DNA of 64,000 bases from Chamaecrista fasciculata. Taxonomy: Eukaryota > Streptophyta > Magnoliopsida > Fabales > Fabaceae. The notes under the pieces are model-generated. The model saw only the letters and a program-made list of their open reading frames with translations, made no database searches and was not told the origin of the DNA. The position numbers and the translations under genes were made by a program. The number at the start of each line of letters is the position of its first letter. Positions within the stretch are counted from its first letter, which is position 1. Below, piece by piece: positions 1 through 11,810 of the stretch. The DNA is taken from positions 59,580 to 123,579 of the forward strand of contig QANZ01021446.1 of assembly GCA_003254925.1 (NCBI GenBank), given 5' to 3'.

Positions 1-934
1 ATCAGTGGAGTCCCCACCCAGGGTGTTGTCGACTTTACGCTGTTCGTTGGCGTGGACGCCGTGGATGCCCTTTAGAATCCATGAGTATTCCTCTTGCTGT
101 GATTGATGGGACGCCCCAGGCATCAGCGCCATACGTTGTGCTTTGGTCGATGGGGCGTTATTTGTGTCAGCGCCATCCAAGGGGCGGCGTTAACGACATC
201 AACGCCACATAACCTTGTCTTTTCACATCCCTTGCTGACGTTTCGCTGTCGCTTCAAGTCTGTGTGTCAGGTTCATCGTGGCCACGTGTCATCACGCGAT
301 TGGCCTATCCTTCACCATGATGGCAGATCGTGGACCGAGGGGGGCGCATTTAATGCAGCGCTTCGATTCCCGTGAAAGGTTTCAAAAACCGCCATTTCTC
401 CTCTTCCTCCCCCTCACTTCGTCATTTTCAGTTTTGAAACTCCCTTCTCCTCCGTATTTTCTCTGCATTTCCAAGTCCTCCAACTCGGTTCGCCTCCTTC
501 TTCCTCCAACTACTCCGCCGTGCTGCTCGTTTACTCCGGCAACTGCGCTCGTTGTTGTCTGGTAAGTGATTCAACATTACCTTTCACCATTCTCTTTTGG
601 ATTTTTGGGTTTAGTTGAATATTACCCATTGTGTTCTTCATGTTCTTCGCAGTGTTCTTCAAGTTCTTCAAACTTTGCCTCGTGAATTCCTTCCAATCCA
701 CCAACATCAATGGATTTTGACTCATGTAAGTTTTCTGCTCTCGAAACTTCTATTGCCTTCTCGTTCCTTTTTCCTTTTCATTTTGGTTTGGGTCTGGTGA
801 TCAACCACAACCTGCCAAGGGTGTTCCCCCCCCCCCCCCCTTNCCCCCCCCCCCCCTTTTTTGCTGGTGGATGGAGGTATAATCTCCGAGAAATGTACTA
901 AACTGGTCCTGTTTCCACAGCTGCTGGAAACAAG
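1..934. other. Repeat-derived leader of a retrotransposon-like gene
   Basis: No gene is recognised here. The stretch is more GC-rich than the spacers further right and leads into the gag-like reading frame that follows, so it is probably the upstream or leader part of the same element; the window edge cuts it. Short direct restatements of an 'acgcc' theme occur in the first 220 bases. Two C homopolymer runs around 826-856 flank a single N at 843, which suggests an uncertain base call. A splice acceptor-like pyrimidine tract followed by cag ends near 920. Confidence 0.35.
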
Positions 935-991
935 GTGGTTCCTGGGTCGTCAGCACCTGAGTCGTCAGCGTCGACAAAGTTCGCTTCTCCC

Positions 992-2068
992 ATGGAAAGG
1001 GTTGGCGGCGACGCCGTGGTCTCTTCCTCCTCCTCTTCAACGTCCACAGAGATTCGCGAGATGCTGTCTCCGGATGAGGCGTCGGGAGACGAGGAATGCT
1101 CAATACCCCCTACTTCTGCCCCTGTATGGGCGTCCATAGGGGATGGAAATCCTCAGCAAACAATCTACGGAGAGGAGGTTGATTTCCTGGCTTTCCCGGA
1201 GTGGTTCCTTTGCTCCAACAAGAAACTTGCCAATGTCCCCTGGGTCAAGGGCGCCATCGAGACCATGCCTTGCGGCCCTGATAGAGCCGAAGTGATGAGG
1301 AACGCGCGTCCCGTAGTCGATTGGCGCCGCCAGAGACCTGACGAGAAAGTGCAACAGGGACATTTGGACCAAACCAATGACGCTATTAAAGAATTCTGGT
1401 CTTGGCTCCATGATGACGAGCTTCTCCAAGATCTCAACGAAGAACTAATAGCATCGTCGCCTCGTCGCCGGTCCTCAGGCTGCCGAATCTCAACACTCAG
1501 TGATCTGAAGGATCCTCCTGACATGCTCTATACTGACGGGAGGGGATTCTTGATCTGCGAGCATGTTCTCAAGAGCTGTGACATTGAGATGCCCTTTAAC
1601 CCGGCGGTCTTAGATCTGCTTGCAATTATGAACATCGCTCCGATCCAAATAAGTGTCAATGGCTGGCGCATCCTTCTTGGTTTTGTCGCCAAATGTAAGA
1701 GGTACGGCGTTTGCGCAACGACACGATTGTTTCTCTACTTCTTCTACCCGCGGTGGGTGGATAACAGCTTCATATCCTACTACCGACGCCCTGGACGCCC
1801 CCAAGTTCTCACACATGCTGTCAGCAATTCCAAAGAGTGGCAGTACAAATTCTTCTTCATTGAGGGGTCCGGATCTAGGCGTCCTTTCTGGGTTCGTGCA
1901 TCAGACGAGCGCGCCATGTTCCCCCTGTCTTGGAGGAGACCACGGCTTGGCCCGTTTGAGTGTAATTGGAAAGACCTAACCGTGGAGGAGCTCCTGGGGG
2001 CCTTGCGGTTGATCACCACAGACCCCTTTGACCCTAAGCGTCGTATGTCGTCACTACTTCTTGCATGA
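992..2068 (+). CDS. Retrotransposon gag-like protein (plant putative transposon domain), fragment
   Basis: An open frame of 358 codons from the first in-frame ATG at 992. The N-terminal 60 or so residues are serine-rich and acidic. The middle contains a hydrophobic and aromatic block (around 1560-1800) with a 'CEHVLKSC' start, a 'NGWRILLGF' core and an 'RLFLYFFYPRW' segment. This is the pattern I associate with the plant 'putative gypsy-type transposon' domain found near the N terminus of many gag-like plant proteins. GC content is clearly higher than in the surrounding DNA. The frame stays open upstream of 992 and may belong to an exon beginning near 920. No protease, reverse transcriptase or integrase frame follows, so the element is incomplete or a domesticated fragment. 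The family call rests on motif appearance only. Confidence 0.6.
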   Translation: MERVGGDAVVSSSSSSTSTEIREMLSPDEASGDEECSIPPTSAPVWASIGDGNPQQTIYGEEVDFLAFPEWFLCSNKKLANVPWVKGAIETMPCGPDRAEVMRNARPVVDWRRQRPDEKVQQGHLDQTNDAIKEFWSWLHDDELLQDLNEELIASSPRRRSSGCRISTLSDLKDPPDMLYTDGRGFLICEHVLKSCDIEMPFNPAVLDLLAIMNIAPIQISVNGWRILLGFVAKCKRYGVCATTRLFLYFFYPRWVDNSFISYYRRPGRPQVLTHAVSNSKEWQYKFFFIEGSGSRRPFWVRASDERAMFPLSWRRPRLGPFECNWKDLTVEELLGALRLITTDPFDPKRRMSSLLLA

Positions 2069-2126
2069 GTTTTCCCTTTATTGTGCTTTATTCTAACACT
2101 TGTTTTATTCTGTTCCAATGCTCAAG

Positions 2127-2297
2127 GCGAACACCGCTGACGTCATAGGGAGCAAACGCGCCCAAACTGATAAAGGAAAAGGAAAGGCGGTTGCCGCCTC
2201 TAAAAAGACATCATCCGCCGCCGCTGCTGCTGGTGGTCGTGGGTTCGCGAGTGAGAAATTGGGCCTATTATCAGTTGTCATTTTGATGTATTTTTAA
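2127..2297 (+). CDS. Possible downstream exon of the gag-like gene
   Basis: A lysine- and alanine-rich segment (contains 'KGKGKAVAASKK' and an alanine run) is open from an acceptor-like 'ctcaag' at 2121-2126 to a stop at 2295-2297. Similar basic low-complexity stretches follow the transposon domain in many plant gag-like proteins. A donor-like gtatgt at 2044 could join it to the upstream frame using the alternative acceptor after 'catag' near 2149, which keeps phase. Splicing is inferred and not shown. Confidence 0.3.
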   Translation, partial: ANTADVIGSKRAQTDKGKGKAVAASKKTSSAAAAAGGRGFASEKLGLLSVVILMYF

Positions 2298-3180
2298 TTT
2301 GTGTGTGAGAAATCAATTGGTTTACAATTTTTTTTATGAGATTATTGAGAGATTACACAATATTTGAGTAAAGTTTTAATAAATATTTGCAAAAATGGGG
2401 ATGAAATTTTGTGATACTTATTCGACAATCAAATCAACAATAAAAGAAAGTGAATTAAAAGTTGTAATAAGAGATTTTATAAATATTTATAAGCAAAAAA
2501 GAAAGACATGCAGATTGTAAATGCCTGTTTGGATTAGTTTCTTTTTTTTTNTAAAATTATTTAAATATATATTTAATAATTATGGTTGGCGAACTATCAT
2601 ACAAGCTTGTCACTTGTCAGTCATCTTATCATGTTTAGTTTTACTCGTCAACCCCTTAAAATAGTTAAGACTTTGATTCTCCTAATAAATGCATATCTTA
2701 AAAGATGAAGTCATATGATATTTTCTTTACGCAATTTTTCATGTGGATGGAAATTGTTATAATTATTTATGGGGCTAGTTGATAATTATAGGATTCCACA
2801 ACTTAATATGTTAAATTGTTAATGTTATTGATAGTTATTCAAAGTACTCTCTTATGTGTAGACTTTGTAGACCTAATATATTTATCAGTTTTAAATAATT
2901 TAAGCAAACATTAGAAAATAACAAATATTCGCACGTAGACATTACTAAATTGTTAATTGACTTGGTCAAACAAATTAAAGAACTAATTTCTATCCTGAAA
3001 TTTCTCTTACTTTTAAATCTAGTCTTGATCTATGATTCAAAACCCGTCATAACTTCCACCAAAAAAAAATATCATCATAACCTATGATTGACACTATTGT
3101 CAACTATGCAATAATGCAATTAATCAGATCATTATTTTTATATACAAAGTAATATGATTATTATTATTATCTTGACACAT

Positions 3181-3291
3181 ATAATATAGTCTTTAATTCT
3201 TTACATACTTGATGCCGCATAAGATTTTGTTGTCATATCAATATTTTTTGTTATCAATATTTTTTGTGTCAAGAATTAAAGACTATATTAT
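3181..3291. repeat. Short inverted repeat, MITE-like
   Basis: About 20 bases at 3181-3200 (ataatatagtctttaattct) reappear as the reverse complement at 3271-3291, with a 70-base AT-rich middle. Size and symmetry resemble a degenerate MITE. No clear target-site duplication was found. Confidence 0.45.
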
Positions 3292-3302
3292 TGACTTTTT
3301 AT

Positions 3303-3422
3303 AAATTATTAACTTGTTTGCTCTGTTCATCCTTTGAGATAACTTAACAAAATCTTTCAAATAATAACAAATTATTGACTTGTTTGCTCTATTTGTCCTT
3401 TGAGATTAGGTCGAATCTTTCA
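3303..3422. repeat. Imperfect tandem duplication, about 66 bp period
   Basis: A segment at 3303-3360 containing 'cttgtttgctct' and 'cctttgagat' recurs at 3369-3422 with scattered mismatches. Nothing suggests a function. Confidence 0.6.
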
Positions 3423-4048
3423 GTGCATAACATAGTCATTACTTCGGCCTGTCAAAATGTCATGAAAAACGACTAAATTTAAATATGATAAATATAGGGG
3501 TTTTTCTTTTGAACAACAAAAATATAGGGGTTAAACTTAGTTTTTTTTTAATATTTTTCTCAAGTTTATTATTAAAATTAAGATAAATTTACATTATATG
3601 GGTATTAAACCTGATAATAAAGAATTTGATAAAAATTTACTTTTTTTTTTTCAAAAATTGAATTACAAAATCTCACAGCTTTTCAGTGGCTTGGAGACTT
3701 TGAGAGTGAGAGCCGGTTGAATAGCACTATAGTTTATGAACTTGATTTCTCCACCTTTAAATTTGGAAGGAAAACAGAAAGTAGTGAAATTTCAGCATCA
3801 ATGACTACATTGTAATCTAAAGTAAAATAAAAGTGCAAAGTTCCTTGTGGAATCACTTCTTTCTTAATATTTCTAGCATTTCTTTTCTTCTTCAATATGC
3901 ATTATAGCTTTTCACATAACATTGACTATGTTACAAAGAAGGCCGTCAAATATGACTAAGCCATGTTCATCATGCCAATTAATAAGGTGATATAGATTTT
4001 CCTGCAGCCAAGAAAAAACACAGAATAATAAGGCACTAGTGAATGGTT

Positions 4049-7000
4049 TCACTGCCAAAGATTCCTGAACCCATTGAAAATTTTTAAAGCTCTTAATTCA
4101 CCACTCCTCATATCCTTTAGCCTTCTCCGCAGTATCTGCAATTCACATTAAAAGCAAACAGTATGGGTTATAATATCTATTCCACCATAAGAGTAGAGTA
4201 TGCCATTTTTTTTTCTTTTTTTGTATGACCACTAGATATCATTTACATATCCGTTTTAAGGTCTAAACAATGACTAATTCTTGTTCGAATTGGAAGGCCC
4301 CGTAATGAGAATAAAACTCTCCTAACAAGAGTGTCCCCTAGAAGATTCGAATCCAAGATCTTGGCAACAGGGATTGGAAAACCTACAACTCCAACCAACT
4401 TACTTACTGGCAGAGTATGTCATTTCTAGATGTGAAAGTGACTTCAAAATAATGTCATGTCAATTCAAGAGCTTCTTCTTAGTGCTACGTTTTACTCTAG
4501 CCCATTTCTCTGGACTCTTCATTTTCTAGGTCCAATATATGATATTTTGTTGTATGGAGCTACCCTCCATCAATGTTTCTCCATGTTCTAAGCTCACTCC
4601 TCATTTGTATGTGATCAAAACGCTTACTTAGAGCAACCGATTAAGTTATGGAATTAAGATCAGTCCTAAGAAAGGATATATGCATGTATTGTGTTATGGA
4701 AATAACATATATGGTTATATAATGTATTTAGGTTCTTACATATTGAGCTCGAAACAGTATTCTTTGCTCAGTAGTACACAAGTCCACAGCTAGCTGTTTC
4801 AGAAAGAGTCTTCGATTGAGTTGTTTCGGAGAAGTCACGTCCAAATCCAGTGTTCCACTTTCCTGTCAGAATCATTTAAGCACTACAAATTAAGGTTTTT
4901 TAAAAAGCTATAAAAATTGTTAAGAAAACTAACATAAAAGTTGCCTTGCCTGTAAAAACTTCTTGTACTTTGAAATGCTGGATTCACAGCTATCTAGTAT
5001 AAATTGTAATGCTTGCTCTTCTATTTCGGGATAACTCAAATCCTTCTTGGTGGTTGTTTTATTCGATGCAGCGGCAGCCATCTGTTAAAAACAGTCATTC
5101 AATACCTTAAATAACATGTACAGATTAGGTGACAAAAATAGCAGGTACCAGACCTCTTCAAATTGCCCTCTCATGCTTGGAGGGCTCACAGCAAAATAAG
5201 CATAAGCCATCAACTCCAACGGCCAACCAGTAACTTTTACAGGGAAACACTGAGATCTGATAAGAATTGAACATAATCAGTTAGTAAAAGTTCAATTAAA
5301 TTTAGTTGTATCAGTTAATTAATAATAGAGTAAATTCCAAAAAATCTAAGTGCCTCCAGAGGCATTGTATTCTACAATGGATCATGGGCTTCACTTCCCA
5401 TGGTGCTGCCTGAAATAATTCCAGACGTCTCAGAATGGAACCAGAAAGGGAAATGAAATCTCATGAGGCACGTTTATCAAAATCTGATGCCACTAGAGGC
5501 ACTAAAAAGTAATTCAACTCTTAAAAAAATACCTTATCCCCTGAAATGATGTTAATATGAAATTTTTATGCCATTTCCACAGTTTAAACCAAAAGAAATC
5601 TTGGAAATATCTCTCAAAGTACAGGACCAAACTAGCATATACACTATTAAAAAAACAGGGTTGGGGCATTCTCATGTGCTTAGAGATGTAAACTGAAAAG
5701 GTTTTAATTGCAATGGAAGACAAAAGAAGTTCCATACTCATATAGGTATATTTATGAAATTTCATAGACTCACGCTGAAAGTCCGTATTTCTTCAAAAGT
5801 TGAAACTTCTCATTGTAGCATTTATCTGATTTCTTGAGTGACAGTGATAACTCAACTGAATCACTTGGATTAGTGCCTTCCTTTGGCACAAATCCATAAG
5901 ATAGCAAAAGCTCTCCATTAGATTTCTTTCCATATGAAATGAACACCTGGATAGAACAATGCAAGTAGTCAATCACAAGTATCTCTAGACGGTGAAGAAT
6001 ACCACTATGGAAATCAGCTTCAACTAATTAATACCTTCTTTTTCTGAGGACTTGCTAGTTACTAAAAACTTCAGAGACCAATCTACTTAAAATAACTACA
6101 AGATAATACTTCATTGCAAGGTCCGAGCACTACTAGTTAGGAAATTATTTACTTTGACTTAATGAATATATTATGATATTATGATAGTTCTTGAATCAAT
6201 ATTTTAACAAATTTGCATCTGTCAAGTTATGTTTACCTGCTCACCTGGTTCGTAGGGACGATCTGTGGTAAAGACAATTCCCTTTGATGATCTATCATAA
6301 TCCAAAAATGTTTCCACCTACACCAAATAGAAAACCACTACTTAGTTTTAAATGTGCTGAAACCAAATAAAATTAGGTATTCTCTTTGGAACGGACCACG
6401 TCATACATCACAACTATGGTTCAGCATATCTGCCCAAGGAACCAAGGCAAACTTTCCATCCATCGAGGGTAACCGAACCTGCATGATACAGATAGAATAA
6501 ATTTTATATTCTTACAATAAGTCATTTGACTTGAGATGCAAGACAAACAAAAAGCAGGTCTCAGGGGATCAATAGATTGATTGGGTAACAGATGTAAAAA
6601 GAACTCAAAAAGGCAGGAAGGCAGAGAAAAAAAAAAGGAGAAAAAGGGAGAAACCCAGAGAACTTAGACATGAACCAAATTTTGCAAATAAAGTTATGTA
6701 TTCTCCCTTCAAATACCTATGGGATTACTGTTTTGATAAATAAAATCTTTGGTCATGTCATATTTCTGGAGCCCAAATCTCTTTCAAAATCAGCTATCCT
6801 ATGACGTCATATTACATTAGAAGCTTGTTAATTGCACCAATACAAGTGATATGTAAAACCATCTCCATCTTCAGAGTTGATAGTAGCATAAGAAGCAGAA
6901 AACAGAATATAATGGCATTACAACTGCTATATTGACTCACCAAACGAGAGAAAAGAATACCAAATGACCATTTGAAAGTCTCCAAGTTAAACACCTGTGA

Positions 7001-9652
7001 GTTGTACAAACAATCAAATGAGATAAACACATTATCTTACAAAAAGGAAACATTTGACACCGCACATAAGTTTATTGTGAATTAAGAAAATGACAAACAG
7101 TATTGCTCTTGAGAACATCAAAAGCTAAATTAGTTAGTTGATATCAAGTATCATTTCCTTTTTCTCACATTACTAGATACTTATTGTTTATATCTAAATT
7201 GATATGCAGAATAATAGAACTGTACCAGAATACAAAGTGAAGCAGAGAGAAACTAGAAAACTTAAAGAACCATGATGCATTATTAATTATGCTATCAAGG
7301 GGAAAGGGAAAAAAAAAGGGAATAATCAAGCTTACAAGTTTAAGAAAAGAAATGGGCAATCTCATCAATCAGATTGAGATTAGACTCATTAATAAAGAGT
7401 TGTTCAGTCGGGTTCTAAACCATCTCAACATTCTGATAGAAACTACTGCTAAGCAACAAAAGGACTAGAACCATTAGGTTCCTGTTCCAGTCAATCAAAA
7501 TCCAAAAGAGCACTTAATTATATCTGGCAGTTCAAATCTGACATAATTACCTCTTCAGGGAATAGACTAGGATACTTGGAAAATATTCTGAGCTGTAAGT
7601 CATTGTATCTGTAAATAAAGGTAAAGTGTATAAATTTGTAGCAAGATACAGAGTTGTTTACTCAACAAAAAATATACATTAAGAAAGGAAAAGAGAAATG
7701 AAAAGTAAAGAAAAACTGACAAAAAAACAGGATAAAAAAAATCAATCCATACGTTCCAATAACATTGTTAATCCTTTCCACTGCTCTTTCCCTAATCTGC
7801 GAAGCTTCCAAATACCGATCGAGTTCTGCTTGTGACCTAAAATGAGAATGGGAAATAGTAGGGGGAAAATCTTAAATATATGACATGAATCAAATTGAAT
7901 AATTAAAATAGTGTAAAGTATAAATTCATCCCTAACATTATATTGATTAATTGATATAATGTTTTGGGAAAATTAACCAAGTACTTTGACAGTACAAAAT
8001 GATCATATATGAATTCATTCTTGGAGAGTTTGATATTAGTGGAATTAGGGTAAAATATCTCATTTTCATTTCTGCCATATACTCCACAGCAAAGAATTTC
8101 TCCCATGATCATGTTTCACTGCCATTTTTGGAAAGTTTTATCCTTCACTCATTGATTTCCACTCATTATTTGCTAGCAAGCTAGCATAATATTTCATCGA
8201 GATAATCATTCATAAAGCACATAATTACCAGTAAAGAAGTGAATAGGGTTGCCGAGGCAAGGCTGATACATAACTGCTCCATCTTGAAGATTTCATGAGG
8301 CTTGCTTCACTAATGAGGTAAGTCGCAAGCAGTGGCCAATCTGGCACTGAATTCCTTTTCAAAATCTCACCAGCCTCTGGGGAGCTCCACTCCTGGTTAC
8401 CAAATCAAAGAGACACACCCCCAAACAGAAGTATAAGCAACTAAGGTAGAAGAATATGCACATGATAAAGTGTGCTCTAAAAGATTAGAGCACCCCTCTC
8501 CCATAATAGTAATAAGTATATAACAAGATTGGAGATACTTTAAATAACAAATTGACAGATAACGGAAACCAGTATGATTAAATTTTATATAGAATGATGT
8601 TTCCAATTATAGAAACTAAATCCTTGTTGGGACAAATGTGAAAGAGCATCCAATCCAAATCCCACTTAGATGTGTTTCTAGATCTATCATCTGCCACTAA
8701 AGAAAATGTCAAAAAACCATGAATCCTAAATCCTCATCTTCAATTATGCTGGTTTTTGCACACCCACTAGAAGGCAAAATCATGTTACTATTGAGTTTTT
8801 CAATCGGGAACTACATCTAAGACATCTCAATCAAATCTATAGAGTAGCCAATACAGTTCTGCTAGCAGTTATTGGGAAAGATAGTGGCAACCAATTCTAG
8901 AAAAGCAAACAGAAATATCAAACAGAAAAATGAATGAGGTTCAGCTTTTAGCTTACATCCAAGGGAAAAGGTGAGAAGGAAATCTTACAATGAAAACAAA
9001 AGGGAGATACAAAAGTAGTTAAATATTACCCAAGAACTATACTTCTCACTCACAAAAAATGTGTATAGAAAAACACCAGAACAGGAATCCTAGTCCTACC
9101 AAACACTGAAGTAAGAATGCAAATTATAATAAAATACCAAGGCAATAACTATAACACTTGTGGACAATAACAAACTCGAAGACTCCTAAATAATAACTAA
9201 TTCAGCCAACACATCAAAAACTTGCATATAACACCACAATTGACTTAATAATTTCAAAAATGAGCTCCACATACAGAGTCAGCAGAAATAACGAGCGAAG
9301 GAGGCACAAAGAGCAACTTCTCTCCCTTCCTTATATTCTTCAACGCAACAAGCCCTCTTTCCCCTACTTCGACTCTTTCGATGGCCATCTTCTGCGGCGG
9401 AAGGCCCGACTCAGACAGCCATTTCTGCAAGGCCGATGCGTTTTCTAAGGAATCACTCTCGCATCCCCATGGAATCGTCGCAGTTTCGGTCACTGCGGTT
9501 TTGGTGGTAGCATCGCTTGCAGAAATAGAACAATGAAATTGGGGTTTGCGTGAAATAGAGAGATGACGGTGACGGGAATGGGGTTTGTTCTGTGTAGAAG
9601 TGAAGGTGGGAAGAAGGGTGGTGGTGTATAGGATTCTGGAAGATTCAGCCAT
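4049..9652 (-). CDS. Plastid-type SET-domain lysine methyltransferase, Rubisco LSMT-like
   Basis: Twelve exons, read by eye, give a 502-residue protein with no frame breaks: 9275-9652, 8229-8392, 7753-7836, 7551-7608, 6941-6994, 6407-6478, 6237-6317, 5774-5946, 5154-5256, 4950-5081, 4740-4862, 4049-4135. The serine- and threonine-rich, basic first 50 residues look like a chloroplast transit peptide. The SET signatures are present: 'DMLNHSC' (residues 263-269; Asn-His binds the methyl donor) and 'FISYG' with the likely catalytic Tyr302, followed by a 'GELLLSYGF' segment. The C-terminal third matches the substrate-binding domain of Rubisco LSMT-type enzymes. The whole resembles Arabidopsis At5g14260 closely, from memory. 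Family members methylate lysines on plastid proteins; the substrate of this branch cannot be told from sequence. All introns are GT-AG except the one after exon 10, which is GC-AG. A SINE sits in the last intron and a hAT element in the proximal promoter. Confidence 0.93.
4208..4411 (-). mobile_element. tRNA-derived SINE in the last intron of the SET-domain gene
   Basis: Read on the minus strand, the element starts near 4411 with a pol III box A-like 'aagttggttggag', has a box B-like 'ggattcgaatc' about 45 bases later, and ends in an A-rich tail (T-rich on the plus strand at 4206-4222). It is flanked by a direct repeat, agagtatgccatt at 4195-4207 and agagtatgtcatt at 4412-4424, differing at one base. 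Box A, box B, A tail and target duplication together make a near-complete SINE. It lies between exons 11 and 12 of the methyltransferase gene, antisense to nothing (same strand as the gene). Confidence 0.82.
4863..4949 (-). other. GC-AG intron of the SET-domain gene
   Basis: The reading frame requires exon 10 to end at 4950 with 'ttacag', and the intron then begins 'gcaagg' instead of gt. The acceptor 'ctgacag' ends at 4863. Joining here gives an uninterrupted, family-consistent protein (Gln followed by Glu-Ser-Gly). The context AG|GCAAG is the usual one for the minor GC-AG class spliced by the U2 machinery. No gt nearby gives the same frame. Confidence 0.8.
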
Positions 9653-9775
9653 GGCTGTGAATTTGAGAGAACCTTATCTGCTGAAGCTTGAGGAGGATAT
9701 GTAAACAGTCATGGTAGTTCATGCCGTTGTATTACGCCACATTGGATAGAGTTTATCGAATATGATAGCGGGAAG

Positions 9776-10120
9776 TAGCACGGTTAAACGGGCCGGCCCG
9801 GCCCGGCCTGTTACGGGCCACGGGCTAAACGGGCCGGGCCGTTTAGGCCCGTTTTTAAACGGGCCAATTTTTTTAAACCCAAGCCCGCCCATTTAGCGGG
9901 CGGGCGGGGCCGGCCCGCGGGCCTAAACATTTTTACATGCAAATTTTCTTAAAAAAATGTAAATGGGCCTAACCGCCCCGGCCCGTTACGGGCCACGGGC
10001 TAAACGGGCCGGGCCGTTTAAGCCCGTTTTTAAGCGGGCCAAATTTTTTAAGTCCAAGCCCGCCCATTTAGCGGGTGGGCCGGGCCGGCCCGCGGGCCTA
10101 AGCCCGTTTTGACAGTGCTA
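9776..10120. mobile_element. GC-rich non-autonomous hAT-type element
   Basis: 345 bp flanked by the perfect 8 bp direct repeat gcgggaag (9768-9775 and 10121-10128), the TSD length of hAT transposons. The ends form imperfect inverted repeats: 'tagcacggttaaacggg' on the left, and 'tagcactgtcaaaacggg' as the reverse complement on the right. The interior is two divergent direct copies, offset by about 175 bp, of a block rich in gggccggcccg palindromes (near 9791-9930 and 9973-10100), joined by an AT-rich linker. It has no coding capacity. It lies 123 bp upstream of the SET-gene ATG, so it is inside or next to that gene's promoter or 5' UTR. Confidence 0.85.
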
Positions 10121-10128
10121 GCGGGAAG

Positions 10129-11111
10129 GGTATTTAACGACGCCGTTTGGCCTTACAATTACGGTAGAACACTAATCTTTTGGGTTCCTCATGACTAATT
10201 ACACGGATCGATACTCTATTTAAGGGTTTATTATTGGCCAATTGATTGCTGCACACATAAAATAGAATTCAAACTCTTAATTTTATTTAAACGATCTAAT
10301 GAGCTTGACTACTAATAAAACACTAATATTTCAAGGTTAATACAACATTACAACCTAACAAGGTCAATACAACATTACAAAACACTAATATTCCAAGGTT
10401 AAATTTTGTCACTTATCCTATAATTCGAATCCTTTTTTTTTTTTTGGCCAGACATTCGAATCCTTTTCATTTGAAGACTTTATTTCACGAGAGATGTTTA
10501 CTCCATCTATACTTTTTTTTGTATACAAAAAAAAGTAATTCTTTATATTTATAATACTCTTTATAAATAATAAAAGTAAAAAAATAAGGAGGAGAGATAA
10601 CACTCTCCTCTTCTTTTCTAGGAATAATTTTTTTTATTCATTGTTTTTTTCTTTAAAGATAGTTGGTTAAAAGGGTCATTTTGGTCATAAAAATATGCTT
10701 TGATATTTATTTTGGTCCTTTATGTTTTAAAATATTCAAATTAGTCATAAATGTTAGCAAAATATTTCACTTTTGTTTCAAATTATAGAATATAATTATA
10801 TTTTTCTCGTTTCAAGTTCAAATGTGACGAGTTCAGAACAACATACTTTCTTGATCTAGTTAGGATATCAGCAAATGAAGTTAAATTGATCATGAAAATA
10901 AATCGCTCGTTTTGCGATCAAACGAATAAAATTAATCATATCTCTTTTATTTTAAATTTGAATACGACGAATTCAGAGCTACGAGTTACTTTTAACAATT
11001 TCTTTGAATTTGAAATTAGAGACAAGAAAAATATAACCGATTCAGTAATTTACCATCAAAATAAAATATTTTGTCAACATTTATGATCAATTTGAATGGA
11101 AACATAAATGA
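10129..11111. other. Spacer with a diffuse dispersed repeat
   Basis: No gene recognised. At 10667-11110 the text shares recurrent phrases with 36230-36740 (for example 'tgaatacgacga' and 'gttaggat', and an edge reading 'tcattttggtc'), which suggests two old copies of one non-coding repeat. A short duplication 'caatacaacattacaa' occurs at 10339-10380. Confidence 0.4.
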
Positions 11112-11810
11112 TAAAAATAAGGGTAAATTGCAGTTTGATACCTTGTGGTTAGAGGCGGTTTTACTTTGGTACCCTGAAAGAAAAATTTTTGCATTTTGGT
11201 GCCCCGTGGTTTGCTCCGTTAGCGAATTGGTCCCTTGTGCTTATTTTCTGTTAGGATTTAACGACAAATGTGATTGTGACCACCTTAAAATGTCAAAAAC
11301 CTCCCAACAAGTCTTCTCTTATGCGTTTTAGTCTTTTCCCTTTACTAAAAGAGATCAAAACATAAAGAAAACAAAAACTAAAGGGTACATTATGTAATTT
11401 TACTGTTGAGTTGAAATTAATTATAAAAGAGTCTTTAGAATTCTAATATTACAGAATTTTCTCCTTTTCATAAAATTTCTTTTGAATTGGTCCTAATTTA
11501 ATTACACTTTAATCCCAAAAATTTATGGTCTTTATAAAAATAGTCCTTAGAACCTCAAAAGACAAAAGATCACTTTGACCAAAAGTTTAATATGGAGATA
11601 AAAGTTTCATTTTGGCAACTTAGAGGATCAAAATGAAACAATAAAACGATAGGGATTAAAATGAAATCTCAGACAAACATTAAGAATCAAATTATATAAA
11701 ATTCCCACTACTTCTTCTTCGCACTAACTTTTCATCCCACTACTTCTTCTTCTTCACAATTTAGCAAATCTATAAAATTCCTTCTTAAACCCTAATTCCT
11801 GCAATTTCTG

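Larger units (their letters stand above)
2298..4048. other. AT-rich spacer without a recognised gene
   Basis: No coding region seen. The stretch holds an N at 2551, a short inverted repeat and a short direct duplication (listed separately), and the likely 3' UTR and polyadenylation area of the minus-strand SET-domain gene at its right edge. Confidence 0.5.
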
